Assembly (NCBI GenBank): GCA_030055465.1
Contig: JASFYF010000001.1
Location: forward strand, 11,399-75,398
Length of the DNA: 64,000 nt
Origin: Candidatus Nezhaarchaeota archaeon
GTDB taxonomy: Archaea > Thermoproteota > Methanomethylicia > Nezhaarchaeales > WYZ-LMO8
Reading direction: 5' to 3'
The number at the start of each line of letters is the position of its first letter. Positions within the stretch are counted from its first letter, which is position 1. Below are positions 45,152-54,355 of this stretch, piece by piece. Made by a program: the position numbers and the translations under genes. The notes beneath the pieces were generated by a model. The model saw only the letters and a list, made by a program, of their open reading frames with translations. It ran no database searches and had not been told where the DNA came from.

Positions 45152-46810
45152 CTACCTTTTCAGGGATGCCGCAAGGTCTTCTTCGGGGGTCCTTATCGGC
45201 ATGATGTTGTACTTCTCCGAGAGAACCTTAAGCACGTTGGGCGTCAGGAAGGCTGGGAAGCTCGGCCCAAGGCGAATGTTCCTCACGCCCAAGTAGAGCA
45301 GCGTGAGCAGTATGGCCACCGCCTTCTGCTCAAACCAGGATAGGACCAGCGACAGTGGAAGTTCGTTTACCTCGACGTTTAAAGCACGCGCAAGCTCCTC
45401 AGCCACCTTTATGGCTGAGTAGGCGTCGTTGCACTGCCCCATGTCGAGCAACCGAGGTATCCCGTCCACCTCGCCGAGGTCCCTGTCGAAGAACCTGAAC
45501 TTCCCGCATCCAAGCGTGAGCACCACTGTGTCCTTAGGGGTTTTCTCGACGAACTCCGTGTAGTAGCTTCTAGCCGGCTTCGCGCCGTCGCAGCCGCCGA
45601 CGAGGAAGAAGTGCCTTATTCTGCCCTCCTTAACTGCCCTTACTATCCTCTCAGCCACGGATAGGACAGCGTTTCTCGCATAACCAACCACGATTGCTTT
45701 CCCCGGGACGTCCTTGGGGAATCCTGGAAGCTCGAGGGCCCTCTTTATCAGCGGGGTGAAGTCCCCATTGGATATGTGGGGGACGCCGGGGGCCCCGACG
45801 GGACCCGTGGTGAAGACGTTCCCCCTGTAGCCCTCAAGCGGGGGCAAAAGGCAGTTTGACGTCATGAGTATGGCTCCGGGGAAGCTGTTGAACTCCCTCC
45901 TCTGGTTGTGCCACGCCGTCCCGTAATGTCCATAAAGTTGCGGGTAGGCCTTGAGCTTCGGGTACCCGTGGGCCGGAAGCATCTCGCCGTGAGTGTAGAC
46001 GTATATTCCCGTTCCCCGCGTTTGCTTCAGGAGCTCCTCCATGTCTTTAAGGTCGTGCCCCGATACGAGGATGGCCTTCCCCTTCTTGACCCCTAAGGGG
46101 ACCTTCACGGGCGCGGGGTGGCCGTAGGCCTCTGTGTTCGCGGAGTCCAGGAGCTCCATGGCCTTCAGGTTTGCCCAGCCGCACCTTAAAGCCAAGCCGA
46201 GCAGATCCTCTACGCCCAGCTTCCCAGTTGCGGGGGCTGCAAGCGCCTCCTCAATGAACTTGAAGACCGCGTCGTCCACTTTACCAAGCTTGTAGGTGTG
46301 GTAAGCGTAGGCGGCCACGCCCTTCAACCCTATGGTTAACAGGGAGCGCAGGGCATACTCGTCGGACACGGGTTCCGGGTAGTTCTCAGCAACGTAGCCG
46401 AGCGCCTGCCTCACCAGGCCCTCCTTGGTCCCGGCAAGCGCAAGGCCGGCTGGGCCCTCAGCCGGAGGTTTACCCCCAGCGCTTCTGATCCTTTCTTCAA
46501 GGGCCCTTCGCTTAGCCTCAACCCCCCGCAGGTATCCGGCGATCCTGTCGGGGTCGAAGTTGACGTTGGTCAACGTCGCGAAGAGGCACTCGCAAGCGAA
46601 GAAGCCCACGGACTCGTCGTAGACGCCAAGCCTCCTAGACTCCAAGGCTACCTGCGCTAGGCGCCTAAGCGAGTATATCAGAAGGTCCTGTAGGGCCGAT
46701 GTTTCAGGATCCTTGCCGCAGACCCCAACGCTCGTGCAGCCTCGGCCTCCAGCTGTCTGCTCGCACTGGAAGCAGAACATCCTCCTCGACTGATCCTTCA
46801 TGCCTTTCAA
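45152..46810 (-). CDS. hcp: Hybrid cluster protein (hydroxylamine reductase/NO-detoxifying)
   Basis: 552 residues. The N-terminal cluster motif is FCFQCEQTAGGRGC followed by VGVC (CxxC-x8-C-x5-C), characteristic of class I/II Hcp. Downstream ligand stretches of the hybrid [4Fe-2O-2S] cluster are visible: SGHDL, YTHGEML near 275, SNCLLP near 315, LTLGCGKFRF near 430, and GQCNDAYSA near 458. It reduces NO or hydroxylamine and protects against nitrosative stress in anaerobes. A broken HTH_10 regulator lies upstream on the same strand. Confidence 0.94.
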   Translation of the reverse strand: MKGMKDQSRRMFCFQCEQTAGGRGCTSVGVCGKDPETSALQDLLIYSLRRLAQVALESRRLGVYDESVGFFACECLFATLTNVNFDPDRIAGYLRGVEAKRRALEERIRSAGGKPPAEGPAGLALAGTKEGLVRQALGYVAENYPEPVSDEYALRSLLTIGLKGVAAYAYHTYKLGKVDDAVFKFIEEALAAPATGKLGVEDLLGLALRCGWANLKAMELLDSANTEAYGHPAPVKVPLGVKKGKAILVSGHDLKDMEELLKQTRGTGIYVYTHGEMLPAHGYPKLKAYPQLYGHYGTAWHNQRREFNSFPGAILMTSNCLLPPLEGYRGNVFTTGPVGAPGVPHISNGDFTPLIKRALELPGFPKDVPGKAIVVGYARNAVLSVAERIVRAVKEGRIRHFFLVGGCDGAKPARSYYTEFVEKTPKDTVVLTLGCGKFRFFDRDLGEVDGIPRLLDMGQCNDAYSAIKVAEELARALNVEVNELPLSLVLSWFEQKAVAILLTLLYLGVRNIRLGPSFPAFLTPNVLKVLSEKYNIMPIRTPEEDLAASLKR

Positions 46811-46925
46811 TACTTTACTTGGCCCTTATAGGGATATAAACCTTGACCCTTACAAGTTAATCAACGCTACACGAAGCCGTTGGAAGCCTCAAGTTAAGGG
46901 CAGAGGCAACCCCTCATGTTATGCC

Positions 46926-47545
46926 CTAATGCTCGAAGTAGTCCTCGAGAAGCGCCTTAAGGCATCTACGGCGCACATCACTGAACGCCGCCTTGGAAAC
47001 CCCGAGCTGGAATGCAAGCTCCTGCGTTCCCACTCGCCTTGGATACTCGAAGAAACCTGCCTTCAACGGTAGCCACAGCGCCCTCTCCTGGGCTTTGGTG
47101 AGCAGCTCCTTCCTGCACCTGAACTTGCTGAGCCTCCTCACCGCCACCTTAAACTCCGCTTCGTTTAGGTCCTCCAAAGTGGCCTTGAAGGAGTCGGGAA
47201 CTATGAGGCTGTAGAGGATTCTCGGCGGAGCAACGCCTCCACCGACACTCAGGAAAGCACCATGCCTAACCATGGTTCTACGAGCCCCACAGCCCTCGCT
47301 CTCAAACCACGCGGCCCTTCAACCCCCCTTATGCTTGGGCTTCTCCCATCGTGGAGTCCTTCACCGTGATTTCAAAATCTGCCCTTTGACCCCCCATGCT
47401 TGGGCTTCTCACCCCCAAGTAGCACCAGGTGCTTCACCAACCCAGCCTTAGACGGCCTCACGTCAACCACGTTGATGTTGCTCAACTCCCTAGGCTTGAG
47501 GTCTCTGAGAACCCTGCATCCTTCGTTTTCCACCTCTACAGCCAC
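46926..47545 (-). pseudogene. HTH_10 (bacterio-opsin activator type) regulator, broken by a duplication
   Basis: The 3' part encodes a typical C-terminal HTH_10 domain (LTKAQERALWLPLKAGFFEYPRR region, then LAFQLGVSKAAFSDVRRRCLKAL) and the preceding SLIVPD segment. The same frame upstream gives AWFESEGCGARRTMV, the usual middle of these proteins, but then meets a stop near 47318. The N-terminal part (VAVEVENEGCRVL, VVDVRPSKAGLVKHLV) is in another frame at about 47372-47545. An imperfect direct repeat (47314-47345 and 47381-47410) sits exactly at the break. An internal ATG at 47273 could still give a 115-residue DNA-binding fragment. Likely former regulator of hcp. Confidence 0.7.
47314..47410 (-). 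repeat. Imperfect direct repeat of about 30 bp, 66 bp apart
   Basis: Both copies contain ATGCTTGGGCTTCTC preceded by a run of C and GCCCTT on the plus strand (47314-47345 and 47381-47410), differing by a few bases including a 2-bp indel. A 66-bp tandem duplication would explain the frame change in the HTH_10 gene. Confidence 0.75.
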
Positions 47546-47833
47546 ATGGTAGAGCTCACTACGCCGAGAATTCAAGGGCAAAACCCACCGAGGAACTGAG
47601 AACAGCTGGACTGCGCTTTGCTTATAGTGGTTTCTACAGCCCATCCAACCGTTGGAAAGGTCACCCTCCCGGGGCCTTAATCCAATCGCGTCTAGGCAGA
47701 AGCATAGATGAGAGCTCCTGAGCGTGGCCGAGGAATTCGAAGGCAAGAACAAACCATCCGGAGTTACGCGTAAAAGAAAGGTGAAGGAGCAACAAGGTGT
47801 TGCTCGCCGGAAATGACTTGCCTGAAAAGGGCT

Positions 47834-48481
47834 TTATCCCCTATAGGCTACCTGCACCTCGGAGAAGGAGACTGTTACTTCGCCGTTTGCATTTATCGTC
47901 AAATGGTTCCTTATCGTAAATATCATGTTACTCGCGTTTCCCTGACTGATGAGCGGGGATGTGTTTATGTATGTCCACTCGTATGTGGAGCCGTCATACC
48001 TCGTGTTGTAATGCCTCGTCTCGGCGCTGACGACTTGATACTTAATCCCTGTGGTTAAGCCGACGCCCCTGAGGTTATGGCATGCAGAGATGCGCCAATG
48101 CCCCCCAGCTGAGTCAAGCACCAGCTGGACGTCGTAGTGGACCTCACCATCACATAGTATGTCTTCCTCGGGCCCAATAACGTAGAAGCCCTGGATATCA
48201 TATGTTCCCACATAATGGTAAACCGGGGGGCTGGCAGAGGCCAGCGATGGAAAGATAGAGGCCAAGAACAAGCCGACGGCGATCAAGAGCGAAAGCCTCA
48301 CAAGCCTTCCAGCCGTATAAATCACCTCCAACCCAATTTTTCGTCCTCGAAATTTAACGTGCCGAGGGCGGAGAGCACGGATCAAAAAAGCCCAGCCGCG
48401 GAGGCCAAGCTCTTCTAACCATGTATATCGAGACTCTACGCTATTTATGCATTCCCCTTCAGGCAGCTGAGGGCGCACCAC
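47834..48481 (-). CDS. Secreted protein of unknown function
   Basis: The frame is open to 48481 (215 residues), but the first 60 residues look unrelated to protein; a GTG near residue 61, after GGAGGTGAT and GGAAGG, starts a clean signal peptide (RLSLLIAVGLFLASIFPSLASAS) and gives about 155 residues. The mature part is beta-rich with Tyr, Thr, Asn and two Cys, suggesting a small exported beta-sandwich. No family recognised. Start uncertain. Confidence 0.55.
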   Translation of the reverse strand: MVRPQLPEGECINSVESRYTWLEELGLRGWAFLIRALRPRHVKFRGRKIGLEVIYTAGRLVRLSLLIAVGLFLASIFPSLASASPPVYHYVGTYDIQGFYVIGPEEDILCDGEVHYDVQLVLDSAGGHWRISACHNLRGVGLTTGIKYQVVSAETRHYNTRYDGSTYEWTYINTSPLISQGNASNMIFTIRNHLTINANGEVTVSFSEVQVAYRG

Positions 48482-49017
48482 ATCGAATAAGCCGCATTCA
48501 CGCCAGAAGCTTTACGAGCCTTGAGCGCCGCTCCATTTCTTGGCGAGCGCCACGCATAGAACATCATGCATCGTAGCGTCCGCTCTTAAAGCTGGTTGAA
48601 GGGCTTCACGGCGAGGCGTCCTTGAGCTAAATCGCGTTTATCCTGCTGTAGATTTACATTATGTCTTCCAGGGGGCGTTGAGTGCTTTCTCCGCGCTCGA
48701 ATCGCTAATCAGCTTTAGGTGCTTCTGAAGGGCGTTTAACGTCTCGGACAAAGCGACGTCAACAGTGCAAAGGTTGAAGCTGCCCCTTCAGGAGGTGCTT
48801 TACGCTTCTCCTCATAGCATTGAGACCCCGGGTTCCTCTACGATAAGCTTCACGAGAAAGCTGCGGATGCAAACGGCGAGGTATAAGTTGTGCAGCTGCT
48901 GTATCATGCGAAGCTTTAATCGCTCTAACCTTTTTCCCCACATTCTTGGGATGCGCGTTGCGTTGAGCATTCATAAAGAAGTTGGAAGGATAGAGGCTGT
49001 GTTTCTTCCCGATTGCT
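48482..49017. other. 536-bp intergenic stretch
   Basis: No convincing gene on either strand. It lies between the secreted orphan and the truncated symporter. Confidence 0.4.
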
Positions 49018-49602
49018 TCAGTTACTCGCCTGCGTGGCTGTTGGTTGCGCGGGACCCCTGAATATTGGAGGTTTGTTGTCCTTCTTCCACACGTAGCTCA
49101 ACAGCAAGTATAGAACCACAGTTACGATCAGGGATGGGTAACAGTATCCGAATGGTGGGTGGAGAAAGCTTGGAAGCGTAGCTGTTATTGCAGGGGCAAA
49201 GAGAAGCCACAACACGTCGGTGACCCAGCAGGCTATTGTTGACCATATCAGCGCCCTCGTATTCCTCCTCCAGTAGGCAAATATTGTCGCCAAGAAGAAC
49301 GGTATCCTCATAAAGAAGAGCCATATGAATGCCATCATCATGTACGGCGTTATAAGTGCGCCTAGGCAAGCTATCGTGCTCATGACTACAACCATGAGTC
49401 TCTCCGCCCTCAACATGCCTTTGTCGCTTATGGTTGGCTTCAACGAGCGAACAACGTACTCGGTGAAGGCGACGCTGCAGCCCAAGGCCGTTAAGCCAGA
49501 AGTTGAGAGGCATGCGAGGAGTATTGCCATCAGTAAGAGCGTCAGCGGGACCCAGCCCAGCTGGTGGAGCGTTACAACTAGCGCAGGGAACCATAGGGAT
49601 AG
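49018..49602 (-). pseudogene. C-terminal fragment of an SSS-family symporter
   Basis: About 195 codons open to 49602 encode the last five or six membrane helices of an SSS carrier. LLACLSTSGLTALGCSVAF corresponds to LLAAMMSTLDSFLLACGAS in the intact symporter at 9006, and RSLKP matches its following loop. Everything N-terminal to this is missing; the frame runs directly into sequence that in the opposite strand codes for a truncated flavoprotein. An ATG at 49530 could start a 170-residue remnant, but it cannot be a transporter. Confidence 0.8.
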
Positions 49603-50408
49603 TCACGTGGGCCTCCATCAGGTGCAGGGCCATGCCGGAGGTCAGAAAAGCACTCTTAATTCCATCGGATGACTTGGCTCGACTGATTGAGCTTACCTAC
49701 AAGTTAACGTGGAGGAGGCTGGGAGATGCCCTCTTCATATTGAACAACTGCAACCTAGCGTGCATAGTGGGGAGGAGCTCCCGCGAAGCATTGGAACTGC
49801 TTGAATCTCTACCTCAATGGCTACTCTTCATCTCCATAGAGCCAAGCGGCTACTACGCTGAGAAGAAAGCAGAAGTGTATGAAGACGAGTTGAGCAAGTG
49901 GTGCAGGACCTTTGGCGTGGAGCCCAAGCCAGTGATCTCCACGGTCAGCGCCGATGACGTCATGACCCTGACGTCAGAACAATCAGAGGAACAATACTGG
50001 AAGCTGAAGCTTAAGGGTGGGGTTCAAGAACTCTTCTTCATAACAACGATGGATAAAGTTCAAGAATTCGTGCAGATAATGCGCAACGTAGCTGGAACAC
50101 ATGGTTACTCCACCAAAGACATGGGAGTTTACGTACAGCCGATAATGCAAGGAAGCAGCTGCCACTGCGAGTTCGATCTCTACTACGACCCGCAGGACCC
50201 GACAAGCGTGGAAACGATCAGAAAAGTGTTCTACGATGGCGCTAGGGCATTGGTGCGTGCTGGGGCCTTCTTTGCAAGGCCCTACGGACCATTGAGGGAC
50301 ATCACGTACCCTTACATCGCTGCTCCAGCGATAATCCTCCAGAGGAAGCTCAAGGCCATATTTGACCCTAACAACATCATGAATCCCGGCAAGCTGTATT
50401 ATGGGTAG
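49584..50408 (+). pseudogene. N-terminally truncated FAD oxidoreductase subunit B, module 3
   Basis: About 274 codons matching the C-terminal 55% of the B subunits: it starts at QGTIGIVTWA (equivalent to SQGTLGIVV near residue 214 of the module 2 protein) and ends with FDPNNIMNPGKL. The FAD-binding half is absent; upstream codons in the frame (from 49503) are symporter DNA read in antisense. The remaining cap domain could be made from the ATG at 49632 but could not hold FAD alone. The downstream Fe-S and A subunits are intact, so module 3 either works without B, borrows one from modules 1/2, or is decaying. Confidence 0.8.
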
Positions 50409-50418
50409 GTGATTAGGT

Positions 50419-51714
50419 GTGCCGCTCGAAGATTATAGGTCCCTGATAGAGAGGTGTGTAAGGTGTTCGCACTGCAAGCACGTACCCTACGTAGCTTTGG
50501 CGCGCGTGGATAGGCGTTTCAGGCCTGTCTGCCCAAGCAATGAGAAGTACCACTTCCATTCATGGTCAGCCGGGGGGAGAACCATCACCTCCTACTCGTT
50601 AATGATTGGGGAGCTCAAGTACTCGCCCAAGGTGATAGACGTAGTCTATCAATGCTTGATGTGCGGTGCCTGCGATGTTTCATGCAAGATCCAGATGGAT
50701 CTCGAGCCGTATGAGGTCATGCTGGAGCTCAGGGTCAAATGCGTGGAGGACGGCCAGATACCGGTCGAGTTCATCCCCGTAATTGAGGGGCTGAGAAAGG
50801 ATGATAACATGCTTCAAAAGCCGAAATCCGAACGCGGAAAATGGGCTGAGGGGCTAAACGTTAAGAAGCTCCCCGAGGAGAAGGCTGAAGTCGTTTTCCA
50901 CGCTGGCTGCAGGTTTAGCTTTGACGAGGGGCTGTGGTCAACGGCGAGGAAGGCACTTACGATAATTAAGGAGGCCGGGGTTGACGTTGGGATCTTCGGC
51001 GTAGACGAGGCCTGCTGCGGTGGTCGAGCATACGAAATGGGATATCAAGGTGAACTCGTGAAGTACATGGATCACAACGTAGAATCATGGAGGAACGCCG
51101 GGGTTAAAACCGTTGTGACCCCATGCTCCGACTGCTACGCGACCTTCAAGGCTTGGTATTCTAGGTTCGGGCGCAGAGTCCAAGTCATGCACATCGTGGA
51201 ATACCTCGAGAGGCTTGTCAGGGAGGGCACAATAAAGTTAACAAGGGAAGTTCCGATGAAGGTCACCTGGCACGATCCATGCCACTTGGGAAGGCGGTCG
51301 GAGCCCTACCTCTACTCTGCTCCAGGAAAGCCATACATAACGCCCGAGAAGAAGATCATGGGGATAGTCGCGTACGATCCGCCGAAGCCTTGGAGGAGGG
51401 GGGCGAAGGGAATCTACGATCCACCGCGCAACGTGCTCAGCAGCATCCCAGGCTTAAAGCTCGTGGAAATGCACCGCATCAGAGAATACGCATGGTGCTG
51501 CGGAGCGGGAGGCGGCGTCACATACGCGTACCCAGAATTCTCGGCGTGGACCGCCAAGGAGAGGATCAAAGAGGCTAGGGCTGTCGGGGCCAAGGCAATC
51601 GTCACAGCCTGCGGATGGTGCGAGAGGAACTTCAGAGATGCCGTTAAAGACTTGGTTGACGGCTTTGAAGTTTACGACATTGTAGACTTGGTATGGGAGG
51701 CTATGGGGAGGTGA
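50419..51714 (+). CDS. CCG-domain Fe-S oxidoreductase (GlcF/HdrD-like), module 3
   Basis: 431 residues from a GTG at 50419. CVRCSHC with CPS 18 residues after the third Cys, CLMCGACDVSC as a complete second cluster motif, then CCGGRA and CCGAGG, with CSDC and CGWC. An insertion of about 25 residues around 295-320 is not in the other two. Electron carrier between flavin and ETF or another acceptor; it is encoded with ETF downstream. Confidence 0.88.
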   Translation: MPLEDYRSLIERCVRCSHCKHVPYVALARVDRRFRPVCPSNEKYHFHSWSAGGRTITSYSLMIGELKYSPKVIDVVYQCLMCGACDVSCKIQMDLEPYEVMLELRVKCVEDGQIPVEFIPVIEGLRKDDNMLQKPKSERGKWAEGLNVKKLPEEKAEVVFHAGCRFSFDEGLWSTARKALTIIKEAGVDVGIFGVDEACCGGRAYEMGYQGELVKYMDHNVESWRNAGVKTVVTPCSDCYATFKAWYSRFGRRVQVMHIVEYLERLVREGTIKLTREVPMKVTWHDPCHLGRRSEPYLYSAPGKPYITPEKKIMGIVAYDPPKPWRRGAKGIYDPPRNVLSSIPGLKLVEMHRIREYAWCCGAGGGVTYAYPEFSAWTAKERIKEARAVGAKAIVTACGWCERNFRDAVKDLVDGFEVYDIVDLVWEAMGR

Positions 51715-51717
51715 TGG

Positions 51718-53316
51718 GTGATGAGCAAAGCACTCGTTAAGGATAAGAAGCTGCCGAGGGAGGCGTACAAGGCCCTAGAAGACATTGTAGGCGCGGAATA
51801 CATATCGGAAGAACCAGTTGTGCTGGACAGCTACAGATGGGTTTGGGGGAACGAAGGAATATTCGGCCGGAGGCTTGCCCCCTTTAGGCCCTTAGCAGTA
51901 GTTTTACCGGGGAGCGTCGAAGAGGTCTCCGCTATAGTTAAGGTGTGCAACAGGTTCAAGATAAAGTTCAGGGCGTTTTCAACGGGCTTTGAAACCACGG
52001 CGCTCACCTCCAAGGAACCCATGCTGATAATAGACCTCAAAAGGATGAATCGCATAATCTTCATAGACGAGAAAAACAGGATAGCCCTGGTTGAACCATG
52101 CGTTTCGCTCGCCGAGTTCTTCTACGAATGCATAAAGAGGGGGTTGAGGTTCAACGTCATAAGCGGTGGACCATCTTCATCGGTTGTTGCCAGCTCCGCG
52201 TGTCACATGGGCGCAGGCTTCCAACAGGTGAGCGGGGGTTACCAGCCTCAAAACCTGCTGGCGGTTGAGTGGGTTTTGCCCACAGGTGAAGTTGTGAGGC
52301 TCGGCTCCATGGCTACTGACTCCGGATGGTTTGCACCTCACGGCCCTGGACTAAACCTGAGAGCAATACTTAGAGGCTACTCGGGGACAAATGGGGGGCA
52401 CGGCATAATAACGAAGGTGGCGGTGAGGCTTGCACCTTGGTTTGGACCTCCAAGGCTGGAGGTGAAGGGAGGACCTCCAATATACCACATCGAGAACCCT
52501 GAAAACCTTAAGCTTTACTTCGTGGCTTTCCCCTCGTTGAGCAACCTCATAGAGGCCCTACGCATGATCTCGGAGGAACAGATAGCAATGTGCGCCCACA
52601 AGACACCATTGGGCGGCATAAGCCTGTCGATGGTAACCACCGAGTCAAATAACGAGGCCTTAGAGAAAATGGAGAGGAACAAGGACATGATACAAAAGGC
52701 CTGCTACTCCATCCTAGTGCTCCTAGACGCGTTTTCGCCTAAGGAGCTTGAGCTCAAGGAATCAATACTCAAGAAGATACTAGAGGAAACAAATGGCGAA
52801 GTCATACAGCTAAGCGAAAAGGAAAGGTCAGCGCTGCTCGCGTTCAACCTGATCGCTCTAGGGACGTTCAGGGAGAGCTTCAGGCCGGGAGGATCCTTCT
52901 TGGTTGCGGCATTTAATGACAGCACAATCGACGCGGCTGCAAACACCACGCTTGTGCTTGAAGACATCTTGTTGAGATATGCCAAGGAAGGAAAAATAGT
53001 CTTCATGCCCGGTGAGAGCTGGCTTGCTCCTATAGCCGGAGGGCAATGGTGCCATGTGGAGCAGGTTTACGGCTATGACGCTGCAGACCCCGAATCCATA
53101 AAGGCCGCTAACGAGGTCTTAGCGTGCTCAATAAAGACGATGGCCGAGAAAAAGCTAGGCATATGGTCTGACTCGTGCTTGGCCTTCGACGACAGCGTGA
53201 ACGACATTGCAGGTCCGCTATGCTTCAATTACCACCGCTGGATCCGCAAGATAAGGAAAATGCTGGACCCCAACCTTGTGTGCGAGGCGTCGTGGTACAC
53301 CGCGAAGGACGAGTAA
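51718..53316 (+). CDS. VAO/PCMH-superfamily FAD-dependent oxidoreductase, subunit A of module 3
   Basis: 532 residues, the longest of the A subunits. FAD domain with AFSTGFETT near 80, SGGPSSS near 146, PHGPGLNLRAILRGYSG near 203 and GGHGIITKVAV. It has a longer cap domain than modules 1 and 2. Its loop is closer to PHGPGLD-type FAD oxidases, so its substrate may differ. It follows the Fe-S gene by three bases, and ETF genes follow. Confidence 0.87.
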   Translation: MMSKALVKDKKLPREAYKALEDIVGAEYISEEPVVLDSYRWVWGNEGIFGRRLAPFRPLAVVLPGSVEEVSAIVKVCNRFKIKFRAFSTGFETTALTSKEPMLIIDLKRMNRIIFIDEKNRIALVEPCVSLAEFFYECIKRGLRFNVISGGPSSSVVASSACHMGAGFQQVSGGYQPQNLLAVEWVLPTGEVVRLGSMATDSGWFAPHGPGLNLRAILRGYSGTNGGHGIITKVAVRLAPWFGPPRLEVKGGPPIYHIENPENLKLYFVAFPSLSNLIEALRMISEEQIAMCAHKTPLGGISLSMVTTESNNEALEKMERNKDMIQKACYSILVLLDAFSPKELELKESILKKILEETNGEVIQLSEKERSALLAFNLIALGTFRESFRPGGSFLVAAFNDSTIDAAANTTLVLEDILLRYAKEGKIVFMPGESWLAPIAGGQWCHVEQVYGYDAADPESIKAANEVLACSIKTMAEKKLGIWSDSCLAFDDSVNDIAGPLCFNYHRWIRKIRKMLDPNLVCEASWYTAKDE

Positions 53317-53344
53317 TAATCAACTAACCCCTTTCTTTCTTAAA

Positions 53345-54355
53345 ATGGTGTTAACCATGTCTGGTGGAGTCCTAAGCGTCATGGAAATTAATGAAGAAGA
53401 CAACAGCTTGGATAATACTTCTTTTGAGCTACTCGAAGCCGGCGGGGTTCTCTCGAAAGAGGCAGGTACAACCATTTCCGCTGCCATAATTGGCCGCAAA
53501 GCGTCACATCACGCAGATAATGTAGCAAGGTACGTGGACAGAGTTTACGTGGTGGAGCACGAGGCGTTGGCCTCGTTTAACCCATACTTGCACTTACACG
53601 CGCTTGAGAAGGTTTTGAAATTGGAAGGCCCAAGCTACATACTCATGGGACACACGTACAAGGGCGTTGACATCGCGGCTAGGCTTGCAGCTAGACTTAA
53701 GGCTCCGCTGACCACGGATTGCATAGGTCTAGAGCTAGACCCTCAAACTCGGCTGTTAAAGAGGAGGAGACAGGTTTACGGCGGTGCAGTCATAGCAACA
53801 TTCATATATCAAGGCGAGCCCCAGCTTGTGACGTTGAGGCCTAAGGTTTGGAGGGGGAGGGCTGAGCCTCGGCAAGTCATGGGAGATATCATCCAAGTTG
53901 ACTTGGATATCAACAGCTCGGCATCCAAGCTCAGGGTAATAGAGAGGGTTAAAGAGGAGGCCGTAAGGCTCGACGACGCAGACGTAATAGTCTCAGGTGG
54001 AAGGGGGCTGGGAGGGCCCGATGGCTTCAAAGAGCTGGAGAAGCTAAGGAGCGCGCTCGCGAAGGGCTTCAAGAAGGTTGAAATAGGCTCCAGCAGACCT
54101 CCAGTTGACAAGGGATGGATATCCTCGTCTAGACAAGTTGGCTTAACAGGAGAAAAGGTTTCACCCATGATATACATTGCAGTTGGAATCTCAGGCGCCA
54201 CACAGCATATAGTGGGCATGGAGAAGTCGAAGCTAGTGGTGGCCATCAACTCAGATAAGGGGGCCCCCATCTTCACGATGGCAGACATAGGAGCGGTGGG
54301 AGATTACAGGCAAATACTTCCGAGCTTCATCAAGAAGTTGGAGGAGCTTCTATGA
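53345..54355 (+). CDS. etfA: Electron transfer flavoprotein alpha subunit
   Basis: 336 residues from the ATG at 53345 (an ATG at 53357 with GGTG upstream is also plausible; the frame is open to 53276). The N-terminal Rossmann-like domain includes GHTYKGVDIAARLAARL. The C-terminal FAD domain has the family signature SGGRGLGGPDGF, SSRPPVDKGW, VGLTGEKVSPMIYIAVGISGATQH and AINSDKGAPIF. With EtfB it accepts electrons from acyl-CoA or other flavin dehydrogenases. Here the natural donor is the flavoprotein/Fe-S module directly upstream. No ETF:quinone oxidoreductase gene is in the window. Confidence 0.95.
   Translation: MVLTMSGGVLSVMEINEEDNSLDNTSFELLEAGGVLSKEAGTTISAAIIGRKASHHADNVARYVDRVYVVEHEALASFNPYLHLHALEKVLKLEGPSYILMGHTYKGVDIAARLAARLKAPLTTDCIGLELDPQTRLLKRRRQVYGGAVIATFIYQGEPQLVTLRPKVWRGRAEPRQVMGDIIQVDLDINSSASKLRVIERVKEEAVRLDDADVIVSGGRGLGGPDGFKELEKLRSALAKGFKKVEIGSSRPPVDKGWISSSRQVGLTGEKVSPMIYIAVGISGATQHIVGMEKSKLVVAINSDKGAPIFTMADIGAVGDYRQILPSFIKKLEELL

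Noticed and set aside
48759-49061. Overlapping ORFs on both strands
   Set aside because: Neither shows protein character; the right end runs into the symporter remnant.
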